Of a DNA stretch of 21,479 bases, positions 13,370 through 20,842 are shown one piece after another. The DNA comes from HGM10836 sp045580645. GTDB taxonomy: Bacteria > Bacillota_I > Bacilli_A > RF39 > UBA660. The stretch spans positions 1 to 21,479 of the forward strand of contig JAZNOG010000035.1 in NCBI GenBank assembly GCA_045580645.1, read 5' to 3'. Below the pieces are notes generated by a model, which was given only the letters and a program-made list of their open reading frames with translations, had not been told where the DNA came from and ran no database searches. The translations under genes and the position numbers were made by a program. Positions within the stretch are counted from its first letter, which is position 1. The number at the start of each line of letters is the position of its first letter.

Positions 13370-14887
13370 TTATTCTGGATAACCTGTTGTTATAGTTACT
13401 ATATTACTACTATAACTTGGAACAGTTCCTGTTATGAATGGTGTTCCTGCTGTTTCAGTGATAGCACCAGTAAAGTCAAATGATTTCCTTGAATTATTAT
13501 AAATAACAGTTAAACCAGGGTTATTTACATATTCTTTTCCAGAAATTGAGTAATATCCTCCTGATGAAGGAAATGCACCAGTTCCTATTCCTGTTATTTC
13601 TATTAAACTAGAGTTTTCACTAATATATACATAATTTAGGTTGTTATATTCAAATGTTCTGCCTCCGATGGTTGTCACGCTATCAGGAATGGTTAAACTT
13701 GTGAGATTGTTTCCTAAAAATGCTGCTCCTCCGATGGTTTCAACACTACTACCTAAGGTTAAGCTTGTGAGGTTGTTATATGAAAATGAAGAGTTTCCGA
13801 TGGTTTGCACGCTATTACCTAGGGTTAAGCTTGTGAGGTTGTTAAAAGCAAATGCATAGCCTCCGATGGCTTGCACGCTATTACCTAGGGTTAAGCTTGT
13901 GAGATTGTTTTTACTAAATGCTGCTTCTCCAATACTTGTAACACTATCTGGGATGACTAATGCTCCGGTGAGGTTGTTATTACTAAATGCATCGTCTCCG
14001 ATGGTTGTGACGCTATTACCTAAGGTTACACTTGTCAGATTGTTATATTCAAATGCCTGTCTTTCGATGGTTGTCACACTATCTGGGATTACTAATGCTC
14101 CGGTTAAGTTGGTGTTATTTAAAAATGCTTGGGCTCCGATGGTTTCTACGCTATTACCTAAGGTTACACTTGTCAAGTTGTTATTACGAAATGCCCAGCT
14201 TCCGATGGTTGTGACACTATCTGGGATAATTAAATCTCCTGTTAAATTAGTATTATAATAAAATGCAAATTGTCCTATTGTCACTAACGTATCAGCTAAT
14301 ACTACACTTGTTAAATCTTTGCCTATAAATACTCCTGTTGTGTTACTACCATTTGCTATTGCTGTTACAGGATACATTTCATCTATTACTTTTGAATAAA
14401 ATGCCCCTCTCATACCTGTTCCATCTAATAATGATATTTTATTTTCTAATGTTGTGCCATCTTCTAACGTTCCTCCATTACATAATGTTTGTGCATCAGT
14501 TTCTGTTATTTCATTATTTGTTAATGCAGTTTCACAATTACTTATTGCTTCTTCTGTAGGATTTTCTACTAATGTAAAGGATGCAACTACTGGTAATTCT
14601 TCTGGTATTACTACATCTTTTCCACAAGCACTATCGTATCCTGTTATAGTTACTGTATTTGTTGTATTATCAAGTTTTGTTGTATAACATGAATTTGTAT
14701 CTTTTGGATATAAATTGCCGGCTTTTACTACTATCGTATTATCACTAGTTATTTCCTGACTAAATAATGCATAACTAGTATATCCTGCTATTGTTATTAA
14801 AAATACCCCTATTCCTAATAATAAAACTATATTAAATTCTTTTACATCTCTGTAAAAAAAGTTTTTTATTTTTATTCTTTTATTCAT
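13370..14887 (-). CDS. BspA-type leucine-rich-repeat surface protein with N-terminal membrane anchor
   Basis: This 505-residue protein has a short basic cytoplasmic start, one membrane helix (about 19-42, IVLLLGIGVFLITIAGYTSY), and then an extracellular part. After the helix, ALFSQEITSDNTIVVKAGNLY loosely recalls the mature start of TasA/camelysin-type proteins. Residues 43-190 are a Thr/Asn-rich domain with five cysteines. Residues 192-415 hold about ten BspA-like (LRR_5) repeats of 22-24 residues of the form NLTSLTLGNSVxTIGxxAF or NLTGxLxIPDSVTTIGxxAF. The end (416-505) is a capping and tail region without LPxTG, SLH or wall-binding motifs. BspA-type repeats are common in host-binding surface proteins. 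GGGTGAT precedes the ATG. It is flanked by terminators on both sides, so it is its own unit. Confidence 0.9.
   Translation of the reverse strand: MNKRIKIKNFFYRDVKEFNIVLLLGIGVFLITIAGYTSYALFSQEITSDNTIVVKAGNLYPKDTNSCYTTKLDNTTNTVTITGYDSACGKDVVIPEELPVVASFTLVENPTEEAISNCETALTNNEITETDAQTLCNGGTLEDGTTLENKISLLDGTGMRGAFYSKVIDEMYPVTAIANGSNTTGVFIGKDLTSVVLADTLVTIGQFAFYYNTNLTGDLIIPDSVTTIGSWAFRNNNLTSVTLGNSVETIGAQAFLNNTNLTGALVIPDSVTTIERQAFEYNNLTSVTLGNSVTTIGDDAFSNNNLTGALVIPDSVTSIGEAAFSKNNLTSLTLGNSVQAIGGYAFAFNNLTSLTLGNSVQTIGNSSFSYNNLTSLTLGSSVETIGGAAFLGNNLTSLTIPDSVTTIGGRTFEYNNLNYVYISENSSLIEITGIGTGAFPSSGGYYSISGKEYVNNPGLTVIYNNSRKSFDFTGAITETAGTPFITGTVPSYSSNIVTITTGYPE
13643..14248. repeat. Tandem 66-69 base repeats encoding leucine-rich repeats
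   Basis: Nine consecutive units, of 66 bases (five units) or 69 bases (four units), encode residues 214-415 of the surface protein. Neighbouring units share long near-identical blocks, such as ACCTAGGGTTAAGCTTGTGA in plus-strand view. Two unit types are seen, one encoding TLGNSV and one encoding IPDSV, and they alternate in the first five units before runs of the TLGNSV type. This layout favours gain and loss of units by slippage or recombination. Confidence 0.85.
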
Positions 14888-14901
14888 TGTATCACCCTAA
14901 C

Positions 14902-14951
14902 AAAAAAAGTATCTATTATTTATCTATAATAAATAATAACATACTTTTTTT
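14902..14951. terminator. Large bidirectional hairpin between rbfA and the leucine-rich-repeat gene
   Basis: AAAAAAAGTAT (14902-14912) pairs with ATACTTTTTTT (14941-14951). Inner arms TTATTTAT/ATAAATAA (14916-14923, 14929-14936) flank a five-base loop. On the minus strand it ends in a run of seven T, ending the rimP-nusA-ylxR-infB-rbfA operon. Confidence 0.75.
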
Positions 14952-14961
14952 TAAATTTCAA

Positions 14962-15297
14962 TTATTTTCCTAATTCTTTTAATTTTGCTTCAATATTCTT
15001 TCCATATTCTATAGAATTATCATAATGAAAACTTATTTGAGGCATTTTTCTAATATCTACTTTTTTAGATAATTCAAGTTCTATAAAGTTAGCTGCTTTA
15101 TTTAAAGCTTTTAATGTTTCTTCTTTATATTCTTCTTTTAATGTTGTAAAGTAAACTTTTGCAAATGATAAATCATTTGTTACATCACAACCTGTTATTG
15201 TAACAAATCTAATATTAGGATCTTTTATTTCTTCCATAATGATATAACTTATTTCTCTTACAAAATTACTACCTATTTTTTTTGTCTTTAAACTCAT
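14962..15297 (-). CDS. rbfA: Ribosome-binding factor A
   Basis: RbfA binds the 30S subunit near the 5' end of 16S rRNA and helps late maturation and cold adaptation. The protein has 111 residues, typical for Firmicutes. It shows the KH-like fold pattern: an N-terminal helix with R-E-I-S-Y-I-I-M-E-E-I-K-D-P, then VTITGCDVTNDLSFAKVYFT, and a C-terminal I-S-F-H-Y-D-N-S-I-E-Y-G segment. It overlaps the end of infB by four bases (ATGA at 15294-15297). It is the last gene of the operon, and the strong hairpin at 14902-14951 follows. truB and ribF, often next in line, are missing here. Confidence 0.96.
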   Translation of the reverse strand: MSLKTKKIGSNFVREISYIIMEEIKDPNIRFVTITGCDVTNDLSFAKVYFTTLKEEYKEETLKALNKAANFIELELSKKVDIRKMPQISFHYDNSIEYGKNIEAKLKELGK

Positions 15298-17399
15298 CTT
15301 TTAACCTCTTCCATAGTATAAGCTTCAATTATATCTTTTTCTTTTATATCACCATAGTTTTCTAATGTTATACCACATTCAAATCCTTTTTTCACTTCAT
15401 TTACTTTATTTTTTTCTCTTTGTAGTGATCCTATCTTTCCATCATATACAACTATTCCATCCCTAATTAACCTTGCGCTTGCATCATGTTTTATAATTCC
15501 TTCTTGAACCATACAACCTGCGATTAGTCCTATTTTTGAGAATTTAAATAGTTGTCTGATTTCTGCAGAACCAAGTATTTTTTCTTCATATTTTGGTTTT
15601 AACATACCTTTTATAGCATCTTCTAATTCTTCAATTATTTTATAAATTACATTGTGTAATCTTATATCTACATTGTATTGTTTTGCTACTTCAAGTGTTT
15701 TGTTATTAGGTCTAACATTAAATCCAATTATAATAGCTTGACTTGCATTTGCTAAAACAATATCACTTTCTGTTATTGTTCCTACTCCACTTCTTATAAC
15801 ATCTACTTTAACGCCTTCAACATTTATTTTATTTAGTGATTGTTTAATAGCTTCTTCTGAACCTTTAACATCAGTTTTTAAAACAACACTTATATTTTTT
15901 GTTCCTTCTTGAACTTTATTAAATAAGTCATCTAAAGTCATTCCTGAACGATTTGTATTTTCTTCTTTACTTCTTATTAAACGTTCTTCAGCGACTTTTC
16001 TTGCTTGTTTTTCTGTTTCAAATGCCATAAATCTATCACCTGATACAGGTAGTTCATTTAATCCAGTTATTTCTACTGGAGTTGATGGCCCTGCACTTAT
16101 TAAATCTTGGCCTTTATCATTTCTTAAGGTTCTGACTTTTCCATAAATGTTTCCTACAACGATAGGATCTCCTAAACGAAGTGTTCCATTTTGAATTAAT
16201 AAAGATGTTACTGAACCTATATTTTTATCTAGTTTTGCTTCAATTACTGAACCTGTTGCATATCTATTAGGATTTGCTTTTAATTCATTCATATCTGCAA
16301 TTAGAAGAATATTTTCTAATAATTCTTCTAATCCCATTTTTGTTTTAGCAGAGATTCTATTTACTAAAGTATCTCCTCCCCATTCTTCAGGAGTAAGTCC
16401 ATGTTCTGTTAGTTCTTGAAGAACTCTATCAGGATTTGCAGTTGGTAAATCCATTTTATTTATAGCAATTATTATTGGAACTTTTGCAGCTTTTGCATGA
16501 TCTATTGCCTCAACTGTTTGTGGTTTAATTCCATCTTCTGCAGATACTACAATTATTACTATGTCTGTAACTGAAGCTCCTCTAGCACGCATTTCAGTAA
16601 AAGCTTCATGTCCTGGGGTATCTATAAATGTAATTAATCTATCATGAATTGAAACTTGGTATGCTCCGATTGCTTGAGTAATTCCTCCAGCTTCTTTTGA
16701 AACAACATTAGTTTCACGAATAGCATCAAGTAAAGAAGTTTTTCCATGATCAACGTGTCCCATTATTGTTACTACTGGTGGACGATTTATTAAATCTTCT
16801 TCTTTATCTATTATTTCATATTCTTCAAAGTTTACTATATCTCTAGTTTCTTCTTTTTTTAATGTTTTATTATAATCTACTACAATTATTTCAGCAGTAG
16901 TAAAATCTATACTTTGATTTAAATTAGTCATTATCCCTAAATCAAATAGTTTTTTTATTATTTCTGTTGAATTAACATTTAATTTTTCTGCTAAATCTTT
17001 AACTGTCATTCCATTTGTATATAAAACAATATTACTATCATCACTTTCATTAGTAGATAATTTTTCTTTATGTTTATATGCATTCTTTTTTTCTTTTAAA
17101 TATTTTGAATTGTCATTTTTATTATTTGAAGGTATTTTTTTCATTTTTTGAACAGATTTATCTTGTTCAATATTTATTCTTAAGTCTTTTTCTAGTTCAT
17201 CATCATCTACTATTTCTTCATCTTCAAATGATTCTTCACCTTCTACTATATCATCTAAATTACTATCTAATACGATTATATCATCTTCATTTAACATATC
17301 ATTTTCATTTGATGCTTTAATATTAAATGCATTACATAGAGCAAGTATTTCTACAACTGTTTTATTAACATCTAGTGCATATTCTTTAACACTCATCAT
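15294..17399 (-). CDS. infB: Translation initiation factor IF-2
   Basis: IF-2 is the GTPase that brings initiator tRNA to the 30S subunit and promotes subunit joining. The protein has 701 residues, normal for Gram-positive forms. An N-terminal domain comes first, then an acidic and Lys/Asn-rich linker (about 45-120), and a second IF2-N-like domain (about 125-180). The G domain follows, with GHVDHGKT at 214-221, DTPGHE at 260-265 and NKMD at 314-317. The C-terminal beta-barrel and tRNA-binding domains complete it. The ATG is preceded by GAGGTGA, and a second ATG follows at once. It sits 17 bases after ylxR and overlaps rbfA. The L7Ae-like ylxQ gene often found between ylxR and infB is absent. 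Confidence 0.98.
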   Translation of the reverse strand: MMSVKEYALDVNKTVVEILALCNAFNIKASNENDMLNEDDIIVLDSNLDDIVEGEESFEDEEIVDDDELEKDLRINIEQDKSVQKMKKIPSNNKNDNSKYLKEKKNAYKHKEKLSTNESDDSNIVLYTNGMTVKDLAEKLNVNSTEIIKKLFDLGIMTNLNQSIDFTTAEIIVVDYNKTLKKEETRDIVNFEEYEIIDKEEDLINRPPVVTIMGHVDHGKTSLLDAIRETNVVSKEAGGITQAIGAYQVSIHDRLITFIDTPGHEAFTEMRARGASVTDIVIIVVSAEDGIKPQTVEAIDHAKAAKVPIIIAINKMDLPTANPDRVLQELTEHGLTPEEWGGDTLVNRISAKTKMGLEELLENILLIADMNELKANPNRYATGSVIEAKLDKNIGSVTSLLIQNGTLRLGDPIVVGNIYGKVRTLRNDKGQDLISAGPSTPVEITGLNELPVSGDRFMAFETEKQARKVAEERLIRSKEENTNRSGMTLDDLFNKVQEGTKNISVVLKTDVKGSEEAIKQSLNKINVEGVKVDVIRSGVGTITESDIVLANASQAIIIGFNVRPNNKTLEVAKQYNVDIRLHNVIYKIIEELEDAIKGMLKPKYEEKILGSAEIRQLFKFSKIGLIAGCMVQEGIIKHDASARLIRDGIVVYDGKIGSLQREKNKVNEVKKGFECGITLENYGDIKEKDIIEAYTMEEVKR

Positions 17400-17416
17400 T
17401 GTTAATCACCTCTTTG

Positions 17417-17680
17417 TTATTTTTTTATTTTTTCTATTAGTTCATCATATACTTCATCACTTATTTTTGTTTCTAAGTGACGCTCTAAAACTTTGGTTTT
17501 TCTTGCTTTTTCTATAACTTCAATATCCTTTTTAAGATATGCTCCTCTTCCATTTAATTTTCCTGTTAAATCTACTTTTATTTCATTTTCAGGGGTTCTA
17601 ACAATTCTTATTAATTCTAATTTAGGATATTTTTCTTTTGTTATAGTGCATGTTCTCATTGGTATTTTTTTTTCTTTCAT
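17417..17680 (-). CDS. ylxR: YlxR (DUF448) RNA-binding protein
   Basis: This 87-residue protein of the YlxR/DUF448 family occurs between nusA and infB in many Firmicutes. The start of the chain (KKIPMRTCTITKEKYPKLEL) and the core IRIVRTPENEI followed by G-R-G-A-Y-L (about 44-49) are diagnostic. The fold is a small positively charged RNA-binding domain. Recent work in Bacillus names it RnpM, a modulator of RNase P. That is recalled knowledge, not shown here. The region after the first Cys lacks the second Cys of the common R-T-C-x-x-C motif. It lies five bases after nusA and 17 bases before infB, so it is clearly in the operon. Confidence 0.93.
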   Translation of the reverse strand: MKEKKIPMRTCTITKEKYPKLELIRIVRTPENEIKVDLTGKLNGRGAYLKKDIEVIEKARKTKVLERHLETKISDEVYDELIEKIKK

Positions 17681-17685
17681 ATATA

Positions 17686-18756
17686 TTATTCACCAACTTT
17701 TATATTTATGCCTATTTCTTTTGCTTGTTCACTTGTTTTAACGTCTATTTTATATTTTGTAAGTCTTGATGCTAAACGAACATTTTGTCCTTTTTTACCA
17801 AGTGCAAGAGAAAAATCATCTCCATCTGCAATTGCTAAGGCTTCTTGTTTTTTAGGATCTAATATGTATACACTTACATTTTTAGCTGGACTTAATGCAT
17901 TTTTTATAAACACTTCTTTGTCTTGATCATATTTAATTATATCTAGTTTTTCTCCAGATAATTCATTTATTATTCTAGCTATTCTAGATCCTTTTTCTCC
18001 AATACAGCATCCAATTGGATCAATATTTGCATATTCTGAATAAACTGCTACCTTACTTCTTGAACCCGCATCTCTTGCGATTTGATAAATCATTACTGAA
18101 CCATCTGCAAGTTCTGGAACTTCAAGTTCAAATAATCTTTTAACAAAATTATAGTGAGTTCTAGATAGTAAAATAATTGTTCCTTTTGAGTTTGAATCTA
18201 CTTTTGTAACATATGCTCTTATTGTAGAACCCATTTCTATTTTTTCATTACCAATTAATTCTGATTTTGGAAGAATTCCATTTGTTCTACCTAAATCAAT
18301 ATAATAATTTCTTTCATCTTCAAGTGCTACTAATCCTGAAACAAGTTCTCCTTCTTTACTTTGGAATTCATTAATAATACTATTTCTTTCTGCTTCTCTT
18401 ATTTTTTGAATTACTACTTGTTTAGCAGTTGATGCTGCAACACGACCAAAATCTTTTGGTGTAACTTCTTCATCAATTGTATCTCCTAGATCTTTAGTTT
18501 TATCAATTAGTCTTGCTTCTTCTAAACTTATTTCAATTTCATCGTCTTCTACTTCTTCCACTACTGTTTTATAAGAGAAAATTTGAATTTTTCCTGTTTG
18601 TCTATTTATTAATACTTTTACATTTGTTTTTGAATCAAAGTTTTTCTTATAAGCAGAAACTAAAGCAAGTTCCATTGCTTCATAAATTATATCTTTATCG
18701 ATATGTTTTTCTTCAACTAGAATATCTACCGCTTTTAAAAATTCTTTTTCGTTCAT
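17686..18756 (-). CDS. nusA: Transcription termination/antitermination factor NusA
   Basis: NusA binds RNA polymerase and nascent RNA, and promotes pausing and hairpin-dependent termination. The protein has 356 residues, typical of the short Gram-positive form without the C-terminal acidic repeats. The N-terminal polymerase-binding domain covers about 1-125. The S1 domain covers about 134-200 (EGELVSGLVALEDERNYYID). KH1 is near 235-285 with GEKGSR at 253-258, and KH2 is near 300-345 with GKKGQN at 320-325. It overlaps rimP by four bases (ATGA at 18753-18756). A terminator-like hairpin in the operon leader could let NusA control its own expression. Confidence 0.98.
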   Translation of the reverse strand: MNEKEFLKAVDILVEEKHIDKDIIYEAMELALVSAYKKNFDSKTNVKVLINRQTGKIQIFSYKTVVEEVEDDEIEISLEEARLIDKTKDLGDTIDEEVTPKDFGRVAASTAKQVVIQKIREAERNSIINEFQSKEGELVSGLVALEDERNYYIDLGRTNGILPKSELIGNEKIEMGSTIRAYVTKVDSNSKGTIILLSRTHYNFVKRLFELEVPELADGSVMIYQIARDAGSRSKVAVYSEYANIDPIGCCIGEKGSRIARIINELSGEKLDIIKYDQDKEVFIKNALSPAKNVSVYILDPKKQEALAIADGDDFSLALGKKGQNVRLASRLTKYKIDVKTSEQAKEIGINIKVGE

Positions 18757-18992
18757 TTTATTTCATCTCCCTTTTCTTTTGATGATACATCTAACATATA
18801 TTGTTCTTTGATGAAATCATTTTCATCTAAAATTTTTGATATTAATCTAGATGCCTCTACTATTTTATCTACATTTATTATTTCAGGGCTATCTAAAACA
18901 ATATTTAAGTTTTTGCTCTTATAAGATATTTCATCAATTGTCATGTTAATATTACTTAATGGTTTTTCTAATACTTTTTTGATTTTTTCCAT
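18753..18992 (-). CDS. rimP: Ribosome maturation factor RimP, N-terminal domain only
   Basis: RimP assists 30S subunit assembly. Family members have about 150 residues in two domains. This one has 79 residues and only the N-terminal alpha/beta domain, with the VDKIVEASRLISKILDE helix and the LDVSSKE strand where others read L-E-V-S-S-P-G. It stops right after that point. The nusA start overlaps the stop codon, so a frameshift cannot have removed the second domain from this position. The ATG at 18992 is chosen because GGAGG lies eight bases upstream. A 39-residue upstream extension would run through the leader hairpin and the promoter and is rejected. Position at the head of a nusA-ylxR-infB-rbfA operon supports the call. 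Confidence 0.82.
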   Translation of the reverse strand: MEKIKKVLEKPLSNINMTIDEISYKSKNLNIVLDSPEIINVDKIVEASRLISKILDENDFIKEQYMLDVSSKEKGDEIK

Positions 18993-19013
18993 AAAAATAC
19001 CTCCTTTTAATAC

Positions 19014-19034
19014 AAAAAGTGGGAAATCCCACTT
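19014..19034 (-). terminator. Hairpin with T-run in the rimP-nusA operon leader (attenuator candidate)
   Basis: AAGTGGG (19017-19023) and CCCACTT (19028-19034) form a perfect seven-pair, GC-rich stem around AAAT. On the minus strand TTTTT follows (19018-19014). It lies about 25 bases before the rimP ATG and only about seven bases after the inferred transcription start. It could attenuate the operon, or protect the 5' end of the message. Confidence 0.5.
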
Positions 19035-19047
19035 CGTTGTCAAATGT

Positions 19048-19056
19048 ATTATAGCA
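19048..19056 (-). promoter_or_regulatory. Extended -10 promoter of the rimP-nusA-ylxR-infB-rbfA operon
   Basis: TGCTATAAT on the minus strand (19056-19048) is a perfect extended -10. The -35 region 17 bases upstream (TTTCCT) is poor. A second TATAAT at 19067-19062 has no -35 box. The inferred start is near 19041. Confidence 0.5.
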
Positions 19057-19153
19057 CAAATATTATAAAAAGGAAAACTTTTTTTGATTTTTGTGAAATT
19101 TTTATTCATTTACACTTTTAATATTTTAAATTGTTTATGTTTATTCAAATACA

Positions 19154-19162
19154 TGATATACT
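19154..19162 (+). promoter_or_regulatory. Extended -10 promoter of the CPBP-protease gene
   Basis: TGATATACT (TG-n-TATACT) lies 23 bases before the ATG. The -35 region (TTTATG with 17 bases, or TTGTTT with 20 bases) is weak. The 193-base divergent gap at 18993-19185 thus holds promoters for both directions and the rimP leader hairpin. Confidence 0.4.
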
Positions 19163-19185
19163 ATTAAGTAGTAAGGAAGTGAAAT

Positions 19186-19869
19186 ATGAAAACATTTGGT
19201 AAAGTTTGTTTATCTATTTTTTTATTTATTTTAAGTATGGTTTATAGTTCTATTATTGTAGAGATTTTAGTTAGTTTAGGAATTGATGTTTTAAGTTTAA
19301 ATAATTCTTTAAAACTTGGTATACTTACTATTATTGATATCTCCTTTATCTTAATAATGTATTTAATTTATCATAGGACTATTAATCATAATATTAAAGA
19401 TTATTTTAAAAATTTTAAAGAGTTTTTTAAAGTTGGTTTGAAGTGTTGGTTAATTGGTATATCTCTTATGATTTTATTTAATTTTATTATTATGATGCTT
19501 TATCAAAGTGAAGCTCAAAATGAACAAATTGTTCAATCTACTTTAAATAGTTATCCTTTATATATGGTTTTTTCTACTGTTTTATATGCTCCTTTTATTG
19601 AGGAATTAGTTTTTAGAAAGAGTCTTAGGGATATTTTTAAAGATAAATATAGCATTATATATATCATTTGTTCAGGACTTTTATTTGGTTTTATTCATAC
19701 AGTTGCAGGCCTTTCTAATCCAATGGAATTATTATATATTCTACCCTACGGAATAGTAGGTTCTATGTTTGCATATGCTTATACTAAAACTGATAATATT
19801 TTTGTTCCAATTACCTTTCATTTAATTCATAATGCTTTACTTGTTTCTATTTCTTTAATAGGTGGATAA
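19186..19869 (+). CDS. CPBP-family intramembrane metalloprotease (CAAX protease-like)
   Basis: This 227-residue integral membrane protein has about six to seven hydrophobic segments. The conserved motifs of the CPBP/Abi family are present: EELVFR with Glu139-Glu140 and Arg144 (motif 1, E-E-x-x-x-R), FGFIH with Phe167 and His171 (motif 2, F-x-x-x-H), and His212 in FHLIHN (motif 3). These residues form the metal site in the membrane. Members include Rce1-type CAAX proteases and bacteriocin-immunity proteins, and the substrate cannot be told from sequence. GGAAGTGA precedes the ATG. The TAA stop shares a base with the next start codon, so the two genes are coupled. Confidence 0.9.
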   Translation: MKTFGKVCLSIFLFILSMVYSSIIVEILVSLGIDVLSLNNSLKLGILTIIDISFILIMYLIYHRTINHNIKDYFKNFKEFFKVGLKCWLIGISLMILFNFIIMMLYQSEAQNEQIVQSTLNSYPLYMVFSTVLYAPFIEELVFRKSLRDIFKDKYSIIYIICSGLLFGFIHTVAGLSNPMELLYILPYGIVGSMFAYAYTKTDNIFVPITFHLIHNALLVSISLIGG

Positions 19870-20783
19870 TGAAAACAAGAGTGGAAAAAAATGAGAGATT
19901 ATCTCGTGAAATTAAGTTAAAAGAAAAAAAACAAAAAAAAGAAAGAAAGAGAAAGAAAGTTAGAAAGATGTTTATTGTATTTATATTTTTAATTTGTTTA
20001 GTAATAATATATTCTAGGTATATAGAACCTTCTATGTTATTTGTTAATGAACATAAAATTGTTAGTAATGAAATTAGTGATAGTTTCCATGGCGCTAAAA
20101 TAGTTCACTTTTCTGATTTGCATTATGGTTCTTCTGTTAACAAGAATAATATTAATAAGATTGTAGAAAAAATAAATATTTTAAAACCTGATATTGTTAT
20201 TTTTTCAGGTGATTTAATTGAAGAAGGATATTTAATGAATAAAGATGATTTTAACATTTTAACAAAAGCATTAAATGATATTACTTCTTCTTTAGGAAAG
20301 TATTCAGTTATTGGAAATCATGATTATTATAATGAGGATGTTTTAAAAGTTTACGTAAAAACAGATTTCAATGTTTTAACTAATAATTATGATATTGTTT
20401 ATAATAAAGATAATAAACCTATTTTAATTTATGGTGTTGATGATGTTTTATTTGGTAGTCCTGATCTTAGTTTATTAAACGATGACGAGGTAAAGGATAT
20501 TTCTTATAAAATAGTTGTTGTTCATGAAGGAGATTATGCAGAAGAGATTTTAAATTATAATGTTGATTTAATCCTTGCAGGTCACTCTCATAATGGACAA
20601 GTAAATTTACCTTATATTATAAATTGGTATTTGCCAGAGGGTTCTAAAGAATATTATAAACCTTATTATAAAGTTAGCGATACTGAGATATTTGTATCTA
20701 ATGGTGTTGGGACTAGTTTGTTAAGGTTAAGATTTAGATCTTTTCCAAGTATAAATTTATATCGTATTAATAAAAGCAAATAA
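19869..20783 (+). CDS. Membrane-anchored metallophosphoesterase (YkuE-like)
   Basis: This 304-residue calcineurin-like phosphoesterase has a very basic N-terminal tail (residues 10-33, mostly Lys/Arg/Glu), one membrane helix (about 34-49) and a catalytic domain outside the membrane. All metal-site motifs are present: D-x-H at Asp83/His85, GD at 114-115, GNHD at 149-152, His219, and GHSHNG at 238-243 with His239 and His241. Similar anchored enzymes act on UDP-sugar-lipid or phospholipid-like substrates in other bacteria, but the substrate here is unknown. GGTGG lies just before the ATG, which overlaps the stop of the protease gene by one base. A good terminator follows directly. Confidence 0.93.
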   Translation: MKTRVEKNERLSREIKLKEKKQKKERKRKKVRKMFIVFIFLICLVIIYSRYIEPSMLFVNEHKIVSNEISDSFHGAKIVHFSDLHYGSSVNKNNINKIVEKINILKPDIVIFSGDLIEEGYLMNKDDFNILTKALNDITSSLGKYSVIGNHDYYNEDVLKVYVKTDFNVLTNNYDIVYNKDNKPILIYGVDDVLFGSPDLSLLNDDEVKDISYKIVVVHEGDYAEEILNYNVDLILAGHSHNGQVNLPYIINWYLPEGSKEYYKPYYKVSDTEIFVSNGVGTSLLRLRFRSFPSINLYRINKSK

Positions 20784-20796
20784 TTTTGCTTTTTTT
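20772..20796 (+). terminator. Terminator after the phosphoesterase gene
   Basis: AAAAGCAAA (20772-20780) pairs with TTTGCTTTT (20785-20793) around TAAT and runs into TTT. The stem starts inside the last codons, and the stop codon is in the loop. Confidence 0.75.
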
Positions 20797-20807
20797 GTTT
20801 CATAGTA

Positions 20808-20816
20808 TGTTATTAT
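20808..20816 (+). promoter_or_regulatory. Possible extended -10 promoter of the Gly/Ser-rich protein gene
   Basis: TGTTATTAT (TG-n-TATTAT) lies 26 bases before the ATG. TTGCTT at 20786-20791 is 19 bases away, which is too far for a good -35 box. This is tentative, but the preceding terminator means the gene needs its own promoter. Confidence 0.27.
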
Positions 20817-20842
20817 GCATAAACTAATGTAGGAGGCTTTTT

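Noticed and set aside
13643..14248. CRISPR array
   Set aside because: The 66-69 base repeats are contiguous, have no unique spacers, and lie in frame in an LRR gene.
13641..14258. Open reading frames on the plus strand opposite the LRR gene (72 and 130 codons)
   Set aside because: They are the antisense reading of the tandem LRR repeats. They have no ribosome binding site, and their repeats only mirror the real gene.
18993..19109. 39-residue N-terminal extension of RimP
   Set aside because: It would be translated through the leader hairpin and the inferred promoter, while a strong GGAGG precedes the ATG at 18992.
19021..19185. Riboswitch or T-box in the divergent gap
   Set aside because: Apart from the short hairpin and -10 elements, I see no conserved riboswitch or T-box sequence, and the leader is too short for one.
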